Assembly: GCF_000379825.1 (NCBI RefSeq)
Contig: NZ_KB903834.1
Span: forward strand, 62,189-126,188
DNA: 64,000 nucleotides
Reading direction: 5' to 3'
DNA from: Longispora albida DSM 44784
Lineage (GTDB): Bacteria > Actinomycetota > Actinomycetes > Mycobacteriales > Micromonosporaceae
Under the pieces are notes generated by a model. The model saw nothing but the letters and a program-made list of their open reading frames with translations, was not told the origin of the DNA and did not search any database. The position numbers and the translations under genes were made by a program. Positions 7,818 through 16,008 of this stretch are shown in pieces; position 1 is the first letter of the stretch, and every line of letters starts with the position of its first letter.

Positions 7818-10270
7818 TGGGCGAGATGGGTGCGATCTGCTGGGCGACAGCCCGGCGCAGGGCCGGCAGCCTGGTCGCGGTGGCGCTGGCCGTCCTGATC
7901 GGAGCGTTCGCCGTCACGGCGACCGTGAGTCTCGGCGAGACGGGTTTGCGGGGCCAGGCTCCCACCGGGCGGCTGGGTGGTGCGGATGTCCTGATCGCCG
8001 CGCCGCAGGAGGTGGCACAGAAAGAAGACATCGATGTACCCCTGCCAGCCCGCGCCCCCGTTCCGTCCACAGTGGTCACCCAGCTCGCCGCACTCCCCGG
8101 CGTATCCCGCGTCGTGGGCGACCTGACCTTCCCGGCCGTACCAATCCGCGACGGCGCTCCGGTACCAGCCGCCGAAGGCCACGGCTGGTCCTCGGCAGCC
8201 CTTCCCGCCACGCCAGCCATGACCGGCCGGCCCCCAGCGGCCACCGGCGAGCTCGCCCTCGACGCGGCCTCCGCCACCCGGCTGGGCGTCCACGTCGGCG
8301 CGACCCTCGACGTGGTGACCGGCGGTACCCGGAGCACGTACCGGATCAGTTCCGTCCTCAATGGACCTCCGCCCGGGCTGTACTTCTCCGACGCCGAAGC
8401 CGCGCGCCTCGCGAACCGGGCCGGTGCCGTCGACCTGATCGCCGTCTGGGCCGCCCCGGGCACGAGCGGCGAGACGCTGGCCGGGCGGATCCGTACCGCG
8501 CTGTCCGGCACGGACCTCCGCGTGGCCACCGGAGACGCGCGGGGCGACCTGGAGTCGGTCGCCGCGGGTACCGGCCGGGGCACGCTGATCGCCCTGTCCG
8601 GTTCCCTGGCCGGCGTGATCCTGATGATCGCCGGGTTCGTGCTGCTCAGCGCGCTGGGCGTGCACGTGGCCGGGCAGAGCCGTGACCTCGCGCTGATCCG
8701 GGCTGTCGGGGCCACGCCGCGTCAGGTCCGGCGGCTCGCGGCCGCTCAGGCGACCCTGGCGGCGGCTGTCGTGCTGCCGTTCGGCATCGCCGGCGGGTAC
8801 CTGCTGGCCGGCCGCGCCTGGGACTGGTTCGTCGGGCTGGGCGTCATCCCCGCCGAGCTGCCGCTGGTACTCAGCCCCTTCCCCGCGCTGGTGACGGCAG
8901 CGCTGTTCCTGCTCGTGGTCCAGCTCGCCGCCCGTGGTGCCGCCATGCGCGTGTCCCGGCTGCCCGCGACGGAAGCGGTCGCCGCGACGGCCACGGAACC
9001 ACAGTCGCCGTCCAAGGTCCGTGCCTGGACCGGCCTCGGCCTGATCGTGCTCGCCACGGGCATGGCGGCTGTCCCGCTGGTGTCCCGGAGCCTGGTGGCC
9101 GTCGCCGGTACCGCCACGGCGGGCATCGTCGCGGTGATCGGCCTGACCGTCGCCGGCCCGGTGCTGCTGCGGGCCACGGCCAGCTGGCTCGCCCGGCGGG
9201 CAGAGCACCGCAGCGCTCCCGGCTGGCTGGCACTGCACAACCTCGCCGCGTACGCCAGCCGCGGATCCGGGGCGCTGACCGGGCTCGCGATGGCGGTGAC
9301 GCTGGCGATCACGTACACCTTCGTCCAGACCACGCCACAGCACGGGCACGACACCGAGCTGGCGGCGAGCACCCGGGGCGCGCTGACTGTGACGGCTCCG
9401 GGCCTGGGTGGCGTGCCGGCTCAGGCTCTCGCCCAGCTCCGTGGTGTCACCGGTGCGAAGGTGGCGGTGCGGGACCAGACCACGGTGCTGTGGCCGTTCA
9501 AGGAACAGGGCAAGGACCGCGTGGACAGCTATCCCGTCACAGTGCTCGGCTCCGACGCCGACGGCCTGGTGGACCTGGATGTCCGCGAGGGGGCCATGAC
9601 CGGCCTGACCGGCGACTCCATCGCGGTGGGCGCGAGCTTCGCCCGGTTCCAGGGCCTCGATGTCGGCGGCAAACACGCGTTGATCCGCGCCGACGGCAGC
9701 AGGGTCACGGCGACCGTGGCAGCCATCTACGGCCGCGAGCTCGGCTACGGAGACATGGTCGTCTCCCCCGGCCTGAGCCTGGCCCGCGACCAGTTCGCGG
9801 CTGTCCTGGTCAGCGGGGTAGACGCGGCGAAGGCCCGCGCTGCCCTGTCCGGGCTGCCCGGCATCGTGGTCACGGAAGGCACGCCGAAGTCCGGCAAGGT
9901 CAACCCGCACGTCGCACTCAACCTGGTCGTGGTCGGCGCACTGCTGGCCTACGTCCTGCTCGGTGTCGCCAACTCGATGGTCGCGGCGACGGCCCGGCGC
10001 CGCGAGGAGTTCGCCGCGCTCCGGTTCGCCGGGGCGACACCGCCGCAGCTGCGCGCCGTCGCCCGCCAGGAAGCGATGTGGTCGGGGCTCGGCGCGTGTG
10101 CCGCAGGCCTGGGCCTGTCGGCACTCCCGCTCCTCTTCCTCGGTACCGGCCTGCTCGGCACCCCGATCGCCCCCGGACCGTGGTGGCTGGTCCCCGCCGT
10201 CTGCGCGGTGGTACTGACGGTGTCCTATGTGTCGGTCACCGCGGCGGCCCGCCGCGCACTCCGGCCCTGA
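7814..10270 (+). CDS. FtsX-type ABC permease
   Basis: 818 aa. The ATG at 7814 overlaps the ATPase stop; ATG 7817 or 7826 are alternatives. One N-terminal membrane helix is followed by a large extracytoplasmic domain, then a first FtsX block (about 255-390), further helices, a second extracytoplasmic domain and a second FtsX block (about 700-815, AYVLLGVANSMVAATARRREEFAALRFAG). This is the DUF214/MacB-like architecture. It works with the ATPase just upstream. The cargo is unknown; regulation by the divergent kinase/regulator pair is likely. Confidence 0.88.
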   Translation: MMGEMGAICWATARRRAGSLVAVALAVLIGAFAVTATVSLGETGLRGQAPTGRLGGADVLIAAPQEVAQKEDIDVPLPARAPVPSTVVTQLAALPGVSRVVGDLTFPAVPIRDGAPVPAAEGHGWSSAALPATPAMTGRPPAATGELALDAASATRLGVHVGATLDVVTGGTRSTYRISSVLNGPPPGLYFSDAEAARLANRAGAVDLIAVWAAPGTSGETLAGRIRTALSGTDLRVATGDARGDLESVAAGTGRGTLIALSGSLAGVILMIAGFVLLSALGVHVAGQSRDLALIRAVGATPRQVRRLAAAQATLAAAVVLPFGIAGGYLLAGRAWDWFVGLGVIPAELPLVLSPFPALVTAALFLLVVQLAARGAAMRVSRLPATEAVAATATEPQSPSKVRAWTGLGLIVLATGMAAVPLVSRSLVAVAGTATAGIVAVIGLTVAGPVLLRATASWLARRAEHRSAPGWLALHNLAAYASRGSGALTGLAMAVTLAITYTFVQTTPQHGHDTELAASTRGALTVTAPGLGGVPAQALAQLRGVTGAKVAVRDQTTVLWPFKEQGKDRVDSYPVTVLGSDADGLVDLDVREGAMTGLTGDSIAVGASFARFQGLDVGGKHALIRADGSRVTATVAAIYGRELGYGDMVVSPGLSLARDQFAAVLVSGVDAAKARAALSGLPGIVVTEGTPKSGKVNPHVALNLVVVGALLAYVLLGVANSMVAATARRREEFAALRFAGATPPQLRAVARQEAMWSGLGACAAGLGLSALPLLFLGTGLLGTPIAPGPWWLVPAVCAVVLTVSYVSVTAAARRALRP

Positions 10271-10348
10271 CGCCCGCACCGAGGGCGCGCCAGCCGGCAG
10301 CGAGTCGCACTATTTGCTCGATATGTACTGATAACGTGCGTTCCATGA

Positions 10349-10372
10349 TCGCGGGCCACGGGGGTCCCGCGA
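10349..10372 (+). promoter_or_regulatory. conserved 5' leader hairpin (copy 1)
   Basis: TCGCGGG (10349-10355) pairs with CCCGCGA (10366-10372) in the leader of the wall-protein gene at 10397. The same leader, with the hairpin preserved but changed in sequence, precedes the paralogue at 11046. TTGCTCG and TGATAACGT a little upstream may be promoter parts. Confidence 0.4.
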
Positions 10373-10396
10373 AGCAGGTACACGAGGGGTAAAGAA

Positions 10397-10912
10397 ATGC
10401 GGGTTGTACGCGCCCTGGCAGCGATCGTCTCCGGCACAGGGGCCCTGGTAGCGATGGCATCGGGCCCAGCCCTCGCTAATCCGGTGATCGTCGCTCCGGC
10501 GACGGTGAAGCTGGGCGGCACGCTGACCGTCCAGGCCAACGGCTGCTCGGGCGGCACTTTCTGGCTGGGCGGCGGTGAGTCCGGCGAGACCCCGGCCCGT
10601 GGCACGCTCACCTACGCGGGCGAAGGCTTCTCCAAGGGCACGCTGACCGTCCCCCGTAGCGTGCCGAAGTGGCACGGCGACCACCTGAACCCCGGTCCGA
10701 GCACGGTGTGGGTGAGGTGCACCGGGCCCGAGAGCAGGACGTCCAAGGCCATCACCATCCTGCCGGCCGGCGCTGCCGGCACCGGCGGCGGAGCGACCTC
10801 CCAGGGTATCGACGTGCGGCTGGCAGCAGGTGGAGCCGGAGCGCTCGCCGTGGCCGGAGCCGGGGTCGTGGTGCTGCTCCGCCGGCGCCGCCCGGCCAGC
10901 CCGTCGGCGTAA
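10397..10912 (+). CDS. exported cell-envelope protein with C-terminal membrane anchor, paralogue 1
   Basis: 171 aa. Signal peptide 1-27 (VSGTGALVAMASGPALA-N). The mature domain is an Ig-like beta domain (VKLGGTLTVQANGC, GTFWLGGGESGE) with two cysteines. The C-terminus has LPAGAAGTGGG, a hydrophobic helix and LLRRRR, the layout of a sortase substrate but without a canonical LPXTG. It is followed by a paralogue and a class F sortase gene, so it may be an exported substrate of that sortase. RBS GAGGGG (10385-10390). Confidence 0.7.
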   Translation: MRVVRALAAIVSGTGALVAMASGPALANPVIVAPATVKLGGTLTVQANGCSGGTFWLGGGESGETPARGTLTYAGEGFSKGTLTVPRSVPKWHGDHLNPGPSTVWVRCTGPESRTSKAITILPAGAAGTGGGATSQGIDVRLAAGGAGALAVAGAGVVVLLRRRRPASPSA

Positions 10913-10947
10913 CCGTGCGCGTCACTGCTCTGTAAGGACCTCAGCGC

Positions 10948-10978
10948 GTCCGTACCCTCCTCATTGGAGGGTACGGAC
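10948..10978 (+). terminator. intrinsic terminator
   Basis: 13-bp perfect stem GTCCGTACCCTCC / GGAGGGTACGGAC with loop TCATT, followed by GTTTTC, between the two paralogous envelope-protein genes. Confidence 0.7.
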
Positions 10979-10997
10979 CGTAGCGTTTTCTGTGTGA

Positions 10998-11021
10998 TCG
11001 CGGACCGCAGGGGTGCCGCGA
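10998..11021 (+). promoter_or_regulatory. conserved 5' leader hairpin (copy 2)
   Basis: TCGCGG (10998-11003) pairs with CCGCGA (11016-11021), in the same position and context as the hairpin upstream of 10397. Confidence 0.35.
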
Positions 11022-11045
11022 CACGCGGTGAAACGAGGAGTGGCA

Positions 11046-11558
11046 ATGCGAGTTACACGCACCCTGGCTGCGGCGGCCTGCGGCACGGCGGCCCTCGTGG
11101 GTCTGGCTGCGGCCCCAGCCCAGGCGGCTCCGTCCATCTTCAGTTCGCCGGCCACGGTGAAACTCGGCGGCACGCTGACCATCCTGGTCGAGGGCTGCGA
11201 GGCTGGTGGATTCTGGCTCGGCGGCGGCCAGTTCGGCGAGACCTCCGCCCGGGCCTCGCTCGTGCGCGACGGGGCGCGGCTGCGCGGCACGCTGACCGTG
11301 CCGAAGAAGGGAACCGGTGTCCACGCCGGCAGCCTGGCACCGGGACCGAGCCAGGTGTGGGTCAAGTGCGGGGACGCGGACGCGATCTCCAAGCCCATCA
11401 CCATCCTGCCGGCCGGCGCTCCTGAAACCGGCGGCGGCGCGACGTCCCACGGCATGGACATGACACTGGCCGCTGGCGGGGCCGGGGCACTGGCGCTGTC
11501 CGGGGCCGGGGCCCTGGTGCTGCTGCGCCGGCGCCGCGCGACCGGCGACGAAGCGTAG
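11046..11558 (+). CDS. exported cell-envelope protein with C-terminal anchor, paralogue 2
   Basis: 170 aa. GAGGAG (11035-11040) supports ATG 11046. Signal peptide ends about AQA-AP. Same Ig-like domain as the gene at 10397 (VKLGGTLTILVEGC, GGFWLGGGQFGE) and same two cysteines. The tail reads LPAGAPETGGG, a hydrophobic helix, then LLRRRR. APETG is a plausible non-canonical sorting signal. The sortase gene starts 12 bp after the stop, which supports enzyme-substrate pairing (inference). Confidence 0.72.
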   Translation: MRVTRTLAAAACGTAALVGLAAAPAQAAPSIFSSPATVKLGGTLTILVEGCEAGGFWLGGGQFGETSARASLVRDGARLRGTLTVPKKGTGVHAGSLAPGPSQVWVKCGDADAISKPITILPAGAPETGGGATSHGMDMTLAAGGAGALALSGAGALVLLRRRRATGDEA

Positions 11559-11570
11559 TCACGATCCGAC

Positions 11571-12374
11571 ATGGAAGATCCAGCCTCTGGCGGGCAGCCG
11601 GCTCGCGGGACGGGCCGGCGGGCTGGCCGCTGGTGGAAGGCGGGGGCCTTCGTCGTACTCCCGGCGGCGATCGGGGCCGGGCTGCTGGTCGCGGCATGGG
11701 TGACCGTGCCCGAGCCGCCACCACAGCCTGCCCCGGCGGCCGCGCCGCCGTCGCGTGTCCCGGTACCGTCGCCCGGCGTCACGTCCGGGGCACCGCCGCT
11801 GAGCCTGCCCCGCTCCGAGCCGGTCAGGATCGACATACCCGGCATCGACGTGCGGGCACCTGTCACACCTACCGGCGTGGACGAGGACGGCGAGATCGAG
11901 GTACCGCCGGTGTACTCCTCGCACCTCACCGGCTGGTACCGGCACGGCGCGGCACCCGGAGAACTCGGCCCGGCCGTGATCACCGGCCACGTGGACTCCG
12001 ATCGCGTCGGGCCGGCCGTCTTCTTCCGGCTCGGCTCCCTCCAGCCCGGGGCGCTGATCCGGGTCGTGCGCAAGGACAACCAGGTCGCCGAGTTCCGGGT
12101 CGACGGCGTCGCGTCCTTCGAGAAGGACGAGTTCCCGGCCGAGCGGGTCTACGGCCCGCTGCCGTACGCGGGGCTGCGGCTGGTCACGTGCGGCGGCGCG
12201 TACGACAAGGCGAGGAAGACCTACCTCAGCAACGTGATCGTCTTCGCCACCCTGGCGAACGTCCGGCCGGTCACGCCGGCCGACACCGCGACCCCGGTCC
12301 GGACCTGGTTCCGGCCGCTGCCGTCGAGTCCGGCGCCGAAGACCAGTGCGAAACCCACGCGTAAGAAGTTTTGA
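11571..12374 (+). CDS. class F sortase
   Basis: 267 aa. N-terminal membrane helix (about 25-46), a Pro-rich linker, then the sortase beta-barrel. Catalytic His140 is in ITGHVDS and Cys207 in LVTCGG. Class F sortases usually keep an Arg shortly after the Cys, in a Y-R-x-N context; here the matching stretch reads TYLSNVIVFA with Leu219, though Arg and Lys lie just before (KARKTY). It would attach or polymerise exported proteins at the cell wall; the two genes upstream are the obvious candidate substrates. No clear ribosome-binding site; probably coupled to upstream translation. Confidence 0.85.
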   Translation: MEDPASGGQPARGTGRRAGRWWKAGAFVVLPAAIGAGLLVAAWVTVPEPPPQPAPAAAPPSRVPVPSPGVTSGAPPLSLPRSEPVRIDIPGIDVRAPVTPTGVDEDGEIEVPPVYSSHLTGWYRHGAAPGELGPAVITGHVDSDRVGPAVFFRLGSLQPGALIRVVRKDNQVAEFRVDGVASFEKDEFPAERVYGPLPYAGLRLVTCGGAYDKARKTYLSNVIVFATLANVRPVTPADTATPVRTWFRPLPSSPAPKTSAKPTRKKF

Positions 12375-12399
12375 GGCGCGGGCCTCGCGGCCCGCGCCT
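12374..12399 (+). terminator. GC-rich hairpin after sortase gene
   Basis: Perfect 11-bp stem AGGCGCGGGCC / GGCCCGCGCCT with loop TCGC starting at the stop codon. It is followed by a second hairpin. Confidence 0.6.
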
Positions 12400-12405
12400 C
12401 CCCCG

Positions 12406-12430
12406 TTTGCGGGGCTGTCAGCCCCGCAAA
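12406..12430. terminator. second, possibly bidirectional terminator hairpin
   Basis: Perfect 11-bp stem TTTGCGGGGCT / AGCCCCGCAAA with loop GTC and A/T ends on both sides. It isolates the sortase operon from the AfsR gene. Confidence 0.6.
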
Positions 12431-12539
12431 AAGAGCTTCGCGCCCGCCGCTACCGAACCGCTATGCGTTCGCTACGCAGCCTTTTGGACGCGTGCTGGAC
12501 TGCGTCTAGGCTGGCTGGAAACCGAGGTGGGGGGCGGTC

Positions 12540-13448
12540 ATGTGGTTCGGGGTTCTGGGGCCTGTCGAAGCGAGTAGCCAGGGGGTCCGGCTGCCGCCGC
12601 TCGCGCCCCGGCACCGGGCGGTCCTCGGATACTTCCTGCTGCACGCCGGCAAGGTGCTCTCCGCCGAACGGGTGATCGGGGCCGTCTGGGGCGAGAACCC
12701 GCCGGACACCGTGCGTACCCAGCTCCAGGGCTCCGTCTCGGCCATCCGGCGGGCGCTCGCCCAGGCCGGTGCGCCCGACATGCTGGTCACCCGCTCCCCC
12801 GGGTACGTGCTCGACCTCGGCGAGGCGAGCCTGGACCTGCTGACCTTCACGGAGCTGGCAGGCAGCGCGGACCCCGTCCAGCTCCGCGCGGCGCTCGCCC
12901 TGTGGCGGGGCCAGGCCTTCGCCGACATCACCGCCGGCTACGTCGACAGCGCGCGGGCCAGGCTCCGCGAGCGCCGCCTGGTCGTGCTGGAGCGGATGGC
13001 CGACCTGGAGCTAGCGGCCGGCAGCGACGCCGAGCTGGTGGACGAGCTGGCCGCGGCGGTCGACGAGGACCCGGCCAGGGAACGGCTGGCCGGGCAGCTG
13101 ATGCTCGCGCTCTACCGGGCCGGCCGGCAGCCAGAGGCCCTGGAGGTGGCCCGGCGGTTCCGGGCGGCGCTCGCCGACCAGCAGGGGCTGAGCCCCGGCG
13201 CTGACTTCACCCGGCTGGAGCAGCGGGTACTGCGTACCGATCCGGAGCTGCGGCTGGCTCCCAAGGCCGGCGACCCGTCGGTTCCCGCCCAGCTGCCTGC
13301 CGACCTGCCGGACTTCACCGGCCGGACCGGCCCGCTCGAACTCCTCGACGGCGTGCTGCCCGACTACGGCAGGGCAGCGCCCAGTGCGGTGCTCATCTCC
13401 ACGATCGCGGGCATCGGCGGCGTCGGGAAGACCGATACCCTATTGTGA
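12540..13448 (+). CDS. AfsR/SARP regulator, 5' half: DNA-binding and BTAD domains, cut by insertion
   Basis: 302 aa. Residues about 1-95 are an OmpR-type winged helix (MWFGVLGPVEA, HRAVLGYFLLHAGKVLSAERVIGAVWGE, RSPGYVLDL). Residues about 95-245 are the BTAD helical domain. The protein then enters the NB-ARC P-loop (AGIGGVGKT at about 290-298) and stops after DTLL, four residues contributed by inserted DNA. The missing NB-ARC/TPR part is at 39466-41675 in the same reading frame. Cut here, the product resembles the small SARPs of about 250-300 aa that act without a regulatory ATPase domain. RBS GGTGGGGGG. SARPs usually activate secondary-metabolite genes. Confidence 0.9.
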   Translation: MWFGVLGPVEASSQGVRLPPLAPRHRAVLGYFLLHAGKVLSAERVIGAVWGENPPDTVRTQLQGSVSAIRRALAQAGAPDMLVTRSPGYVLDLGEASLDLLTFTELAGSADPVQLRAALALWRGQAFADITAGYVDSARARLRERRLVVLERMADLELAAGSDAELVDELAAAVDEDPARERLAGQLMLALYRAGRQPEALEVARRFRAALADQQGLSPGADFTRLEQRVLRTDPELRLAPKAGDPSVPAQLPADLPDFTGRTGPLELLDGVLPDYGRAAPSAVLISTIAGIGGVGKTDTLL

Positions 13449-13456
13449 CGTTGTTT
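13418..13456. other. attL: left junction of serine-integrase element
   Basis: Host sequence up to TCGGG is followed by AAGACCG (13428-13434), the 7-bp block also present at 39465-39471. After 8 bp comes TTGTGACGTTGTTT (13443-13456), the exact reverse complement of 39438-39451. The dyad centre of these arms falls on the AA at 13428-13429, the proposed crossover dinucleotide. Confidence 0.85.
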
Positions 13457-13935
13457 TGGTTGGTGATCTCATGTTTGAGTTCTGGTATGTCCGATGTGGG
13501 TTCGTCGTTGATCGCGCAGGCTAGGTAACCCCAACACGTGCAGGCTGGGCGTCGCCGGGTGGCCAGTCTCCTTTCGCGAACAGGCCGAGCAGTACGGCGC
13601 AGCGATTGTCGTTCGTTCATGGGGCCGCTGGTGAGGGCCAACCGTGAGCTGGAGGCGACGGCCGAAGGTGTTCGCCAGGATCAACAAGGTCCTGACTGTC
13701 GAGGACGGCCTTCTGCCGGCTCCGGGCGGCACCCGCGAGTTCCGGGCGCTGCGGCTTGCAGGGGCCTGCCGACCCACATCGAGCCGCCGCCGGAGTAGCC
13801 GGCGATCATGCTGCGATGCGCAACGCGGGCGTCGAGGGGCCAGGACCCATGCGCAGACTGACCCCGAAGGACCGCTCGCGAATGTTGGCTCCCCGGCGAA
13901 CGCGGATTGTCGTACCGCAGGAGCAGGATGGTCCA
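13457..13935. other. 479-bp stretch with no intact gene at left end of element
   Basis: No well-formed coding region is seen. On the minus strand around 13630-13720 the translation VRTLLILANTFGRRLQL resembles the end of an XRE helix-turn-helix domain, but the frame lacks a proper start and N-terminus. It is probably a decayed regulator gene. Confidence 0.35.
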
Positions 13936-15174
13936 ATGGACTCGGTGTTGTTGTTCTCCAAGGGAGACCTGTCCAGCGGTCTCGAAGCCACCTTCCGCCA
14001 CATGATCAAGCTCCTGCAAGACCGAAACCCAGACGCCTTGCTCAGCACACCTGAGGCCGACACCATCGCGGAGCTCATCGACAAGGGCAGCGTTCGGTGC
14101 CCGGTACTGCACCGGGACGAGTGGTGGATGGACGAACCAGCCGAGACGACCTTCCAGCACAGCGAGTTCGGCCGACAGGTCCAGCGGCGCGTTCCCAGGC
14201 TCACTGTCATCGTTCCCTTCGACGGTGAGCACGAGGTATTCATGATCCGGGCCAGAACATACGGCTTCAACCCACCCCGCATCGCTGCGGTTAACAAGGC
14301 TGACCTCAGGCTCACCTGGGAAGCGCCGGCCACAGACGCCGCCGCGATCCGGGCGCATTTCGAGCAGGAGATCGACAAGATCGAGGAGTACCTCTCCTGG
14401 TCCCGTGCCCAGATCGATGAGCACAACCAGCGAGTCGTAAACGAAGTTCCTGGCCTGGTCGCCCGCCGCCGGCAAGAACTCCTCAACGTCCGGAACATCC
14501 AGGCGGACATCGGCATTCCCGTCCGGCGACGCGGTGACGCAGCGACCTACAGTGTCCCGGTCACTCGCCGGACCCTTCAGGTAGCCAGGCAGCCAGCCCG
14601 GCCGAAGGCGGGACTCTTCAAGCCCGAACCGGCGCTCAGCGAACCCCAGTACGAAGATGCTCTGGAAGTGCTGCGCAACGCCCGCAATGGCTTGGAACGC
14701 AGCCCCACCACGACCGCGAAACTGTCCGAAGAGGAGATTCGCAACATCCTCCTGATCGCCTTGAACAGCGTGTTCCAGGGCAACGCCGCCGGAGAAGTCT
14801 TCAACGGTGCTGGCAAGACCGACATTCTCGTCCGGATCGAGGACCGCAACGTGTTCATCGGCGAGTGCAAGATCTGGAAGGGGCCAAAAACGATCGAAGA
14901 AGCCCTCGAACAGCTATTCGGCTATCTCGTCTGGCGTGATACGAAAGCTGCCCTACTGCTGTTCATCCGCCACGCCAACGTCACCGCCATAATCGACAAG
15001 GCCGTGGCGAAGATCGAAGAACATCCGAACTTCAAGCGGCGCGGCCGGCATGGCACCGAAGACCGCCATGACTTCGTCATGCACGCCGTCGGCGACCCCA
15101 ACCGCGAGATTCACCTCGCACTGCTGCCATTCGCCCTGCGGCCCACGACCGCTCCACCTCCGACAAGCCCCTGA
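13936..15174 (+). CDS. PD-(D/E)XK nuclease-like protein, putative defence or restriction gene
   Basis: 412 aa. I chose ATG 13936 with CAGGAG (13918-13923) upstream; earlier in-frame starts lie in poorly coding sequence. Residues about 1-260 form an unrecognised domain with a helical stretch (FEQEIDKIEEYLSWSRAQID). The C-terminal third has a PD-(D/E)XK nuclease core: Asp296 in GKTDILV, then Glu310-Cys-Lys312 in FIGECKIWKG, followed by helix EEALEQLFGYLVWRD. Residues after it (HFVMHAVGDPNREIHLALL-like) close the fold. First intact gene at the element's left end and transcribed alone. Role in phage or plasmid restriction is inferred from fold and context. Confidence 0.65.
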   Translation: MDSVLLFSKGDLSSGLEATFRHMIKLLQDRNPDALLSTPEADTIAELIDKGSVRCPVLHRDEWWMDEPAETTFQHSEFGRQVQRRVPRLTVIVPFDGEHEVFMIRARTYGFNPPRIAAVNKADLRLTWEAPATDAAAIRAHFEQEIDKIEEYLSWSRAQIDEHNQRVVNEVPGLVARRRQELLNVRNIQADIGIPVRRRGDAATYSVPVTRRTLQVARQPARPKAGLFKPEPALSEPQYEDALEVLRNARNGLERSPTTTAKLSEEEIRNILLIALNSVFQGNAAGEVFNGAGKTDILVRIEDRNVFIGECKIWKGPKTIEEALEQLFGYLVWRDTKAALLLFIRHANVTAIIDKAVAKIEEHPNFKRRGRHGTEDRHDFVMHAVGDPNREIHLALLPFALRPTTAPPPTSP

Positions 15175-15306
15175 TGATGTAGCTGGAACTGATCTGCTCG
15201 CCGTTGCCGTTGGCGAGCAAGCGGATCTCGCTGGCGTTCAGGCCACGGCCCGCCGCCCCTGCGGGGACCCCGGCGAGCCTGGAGGGAACCGTGCTGCGGG
15301 TGAGTA

Positions 15307-16008
15307 ATGTGGCTGTTTGTGGGGGGCAGGCGGTGGAGCCGGAGCGTCAGGTGGCGGCATGCCGCTCGGAGGGCTGGGCTGGTGCTGCATGGCGGCGGGC
15401 TGCCCCGTGACCGGGCGGAGTGGCTGTCGCGTACGGCGGTGGTCCGTGAGGCGTGGCTGGCGGCCCACGGCCGCGAGTTCGAGCGCGGGCATGACAGGGT
15501 GCTGCTGGTTCCGGTGGATGATCCGCGTGTGCTGCGCCCGAGGCCGCCGCTGCAGACGCCCGTTTTGCCGAAGGCCGCGCGGAAGCGGTGGCAGCTGGCG
15601 GCGGCGCTGGCTGCGGAGCTGACGGACGAGTCCGGGCCGGCTGTTGCGGGCAATGATCTGGTGTCGGCGGTGTCGGTGTCGCTGCCGGTGGCGTACCTGG
15701 ATTCGGTGCCGGAGGCTCTTTCGGACGCGCCCGATCTGGCGGTGCGGTTGCCGCATCGGGTACGGGTGACGGCGGGTGCCGGGGGCTATGTGGTGCTGGT
15801 GCAGGGTGAGGAGTACTCGGTGGTGTTCCGGTTCGCCCCTGATTGGGAGCCGGTGCTGGTGCTGACGGATGAGATGCCCGGTTACGCGGTGCGGGTCGAT
15901 GAGGACTTGTCCGGTGAGGGCTCCCGGATGGTCGCCGAAGCTGTGCTCGGCGTCTTGGAGGCCCGGGATCGCGCCGGTGCGGCCGAGCGGTTCGTGCCGG
16001 GCGGCTGA
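15307..16008 (+). CDS. hypothetical protein of the element
   Basis: 233 aa. Soluble, acidic in the C-terminal half, no signal peptide. Readable stretches are LPRDRAEWLSRTAVVREAWLAAHG, VRLPHRVRVTAGAGGYVVLVQGEEYSVVFRF and MVAEAVLGVLEARDRAGAAE. The start is uncertain: the ATG lacks a well-spaced ribosome-binding site. Its 3' end overlaps the convergent gene by 127 bp, so one of the two C-termini may be over-extended. No function recognised. Confidence 0.5.
   Translation: MWLFVGGRRWSRSVRWRHAARRAGLVLHGGGLPRDRAEWLSRTAVVREAWLAAHGREFERGHDRVLLVPVDDPRVLRPRPPLQTPVLPKAARKRWQLAAALAAELTDESGPAVAGNDLVSAVSVSLPVAYLDSVPEALSDAPDLAVRLPHRVRVTAGAGGYVVLVQGEEYSVVFRFAPDWEPVLVLTDEMPGYAVRVDEDLSGEGSRMVAEAVLGVLEARDRAGAAERFVPGG

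Noticed and set aside
7391-10279. 962-codon minus-strand open frame
   Set aside because: Antisense shadow of the ABC ATPase and FtsX permease, which have intact motifs; the Gly/Gln/Arg/His-rich translation is typical of GC-rich antisense.
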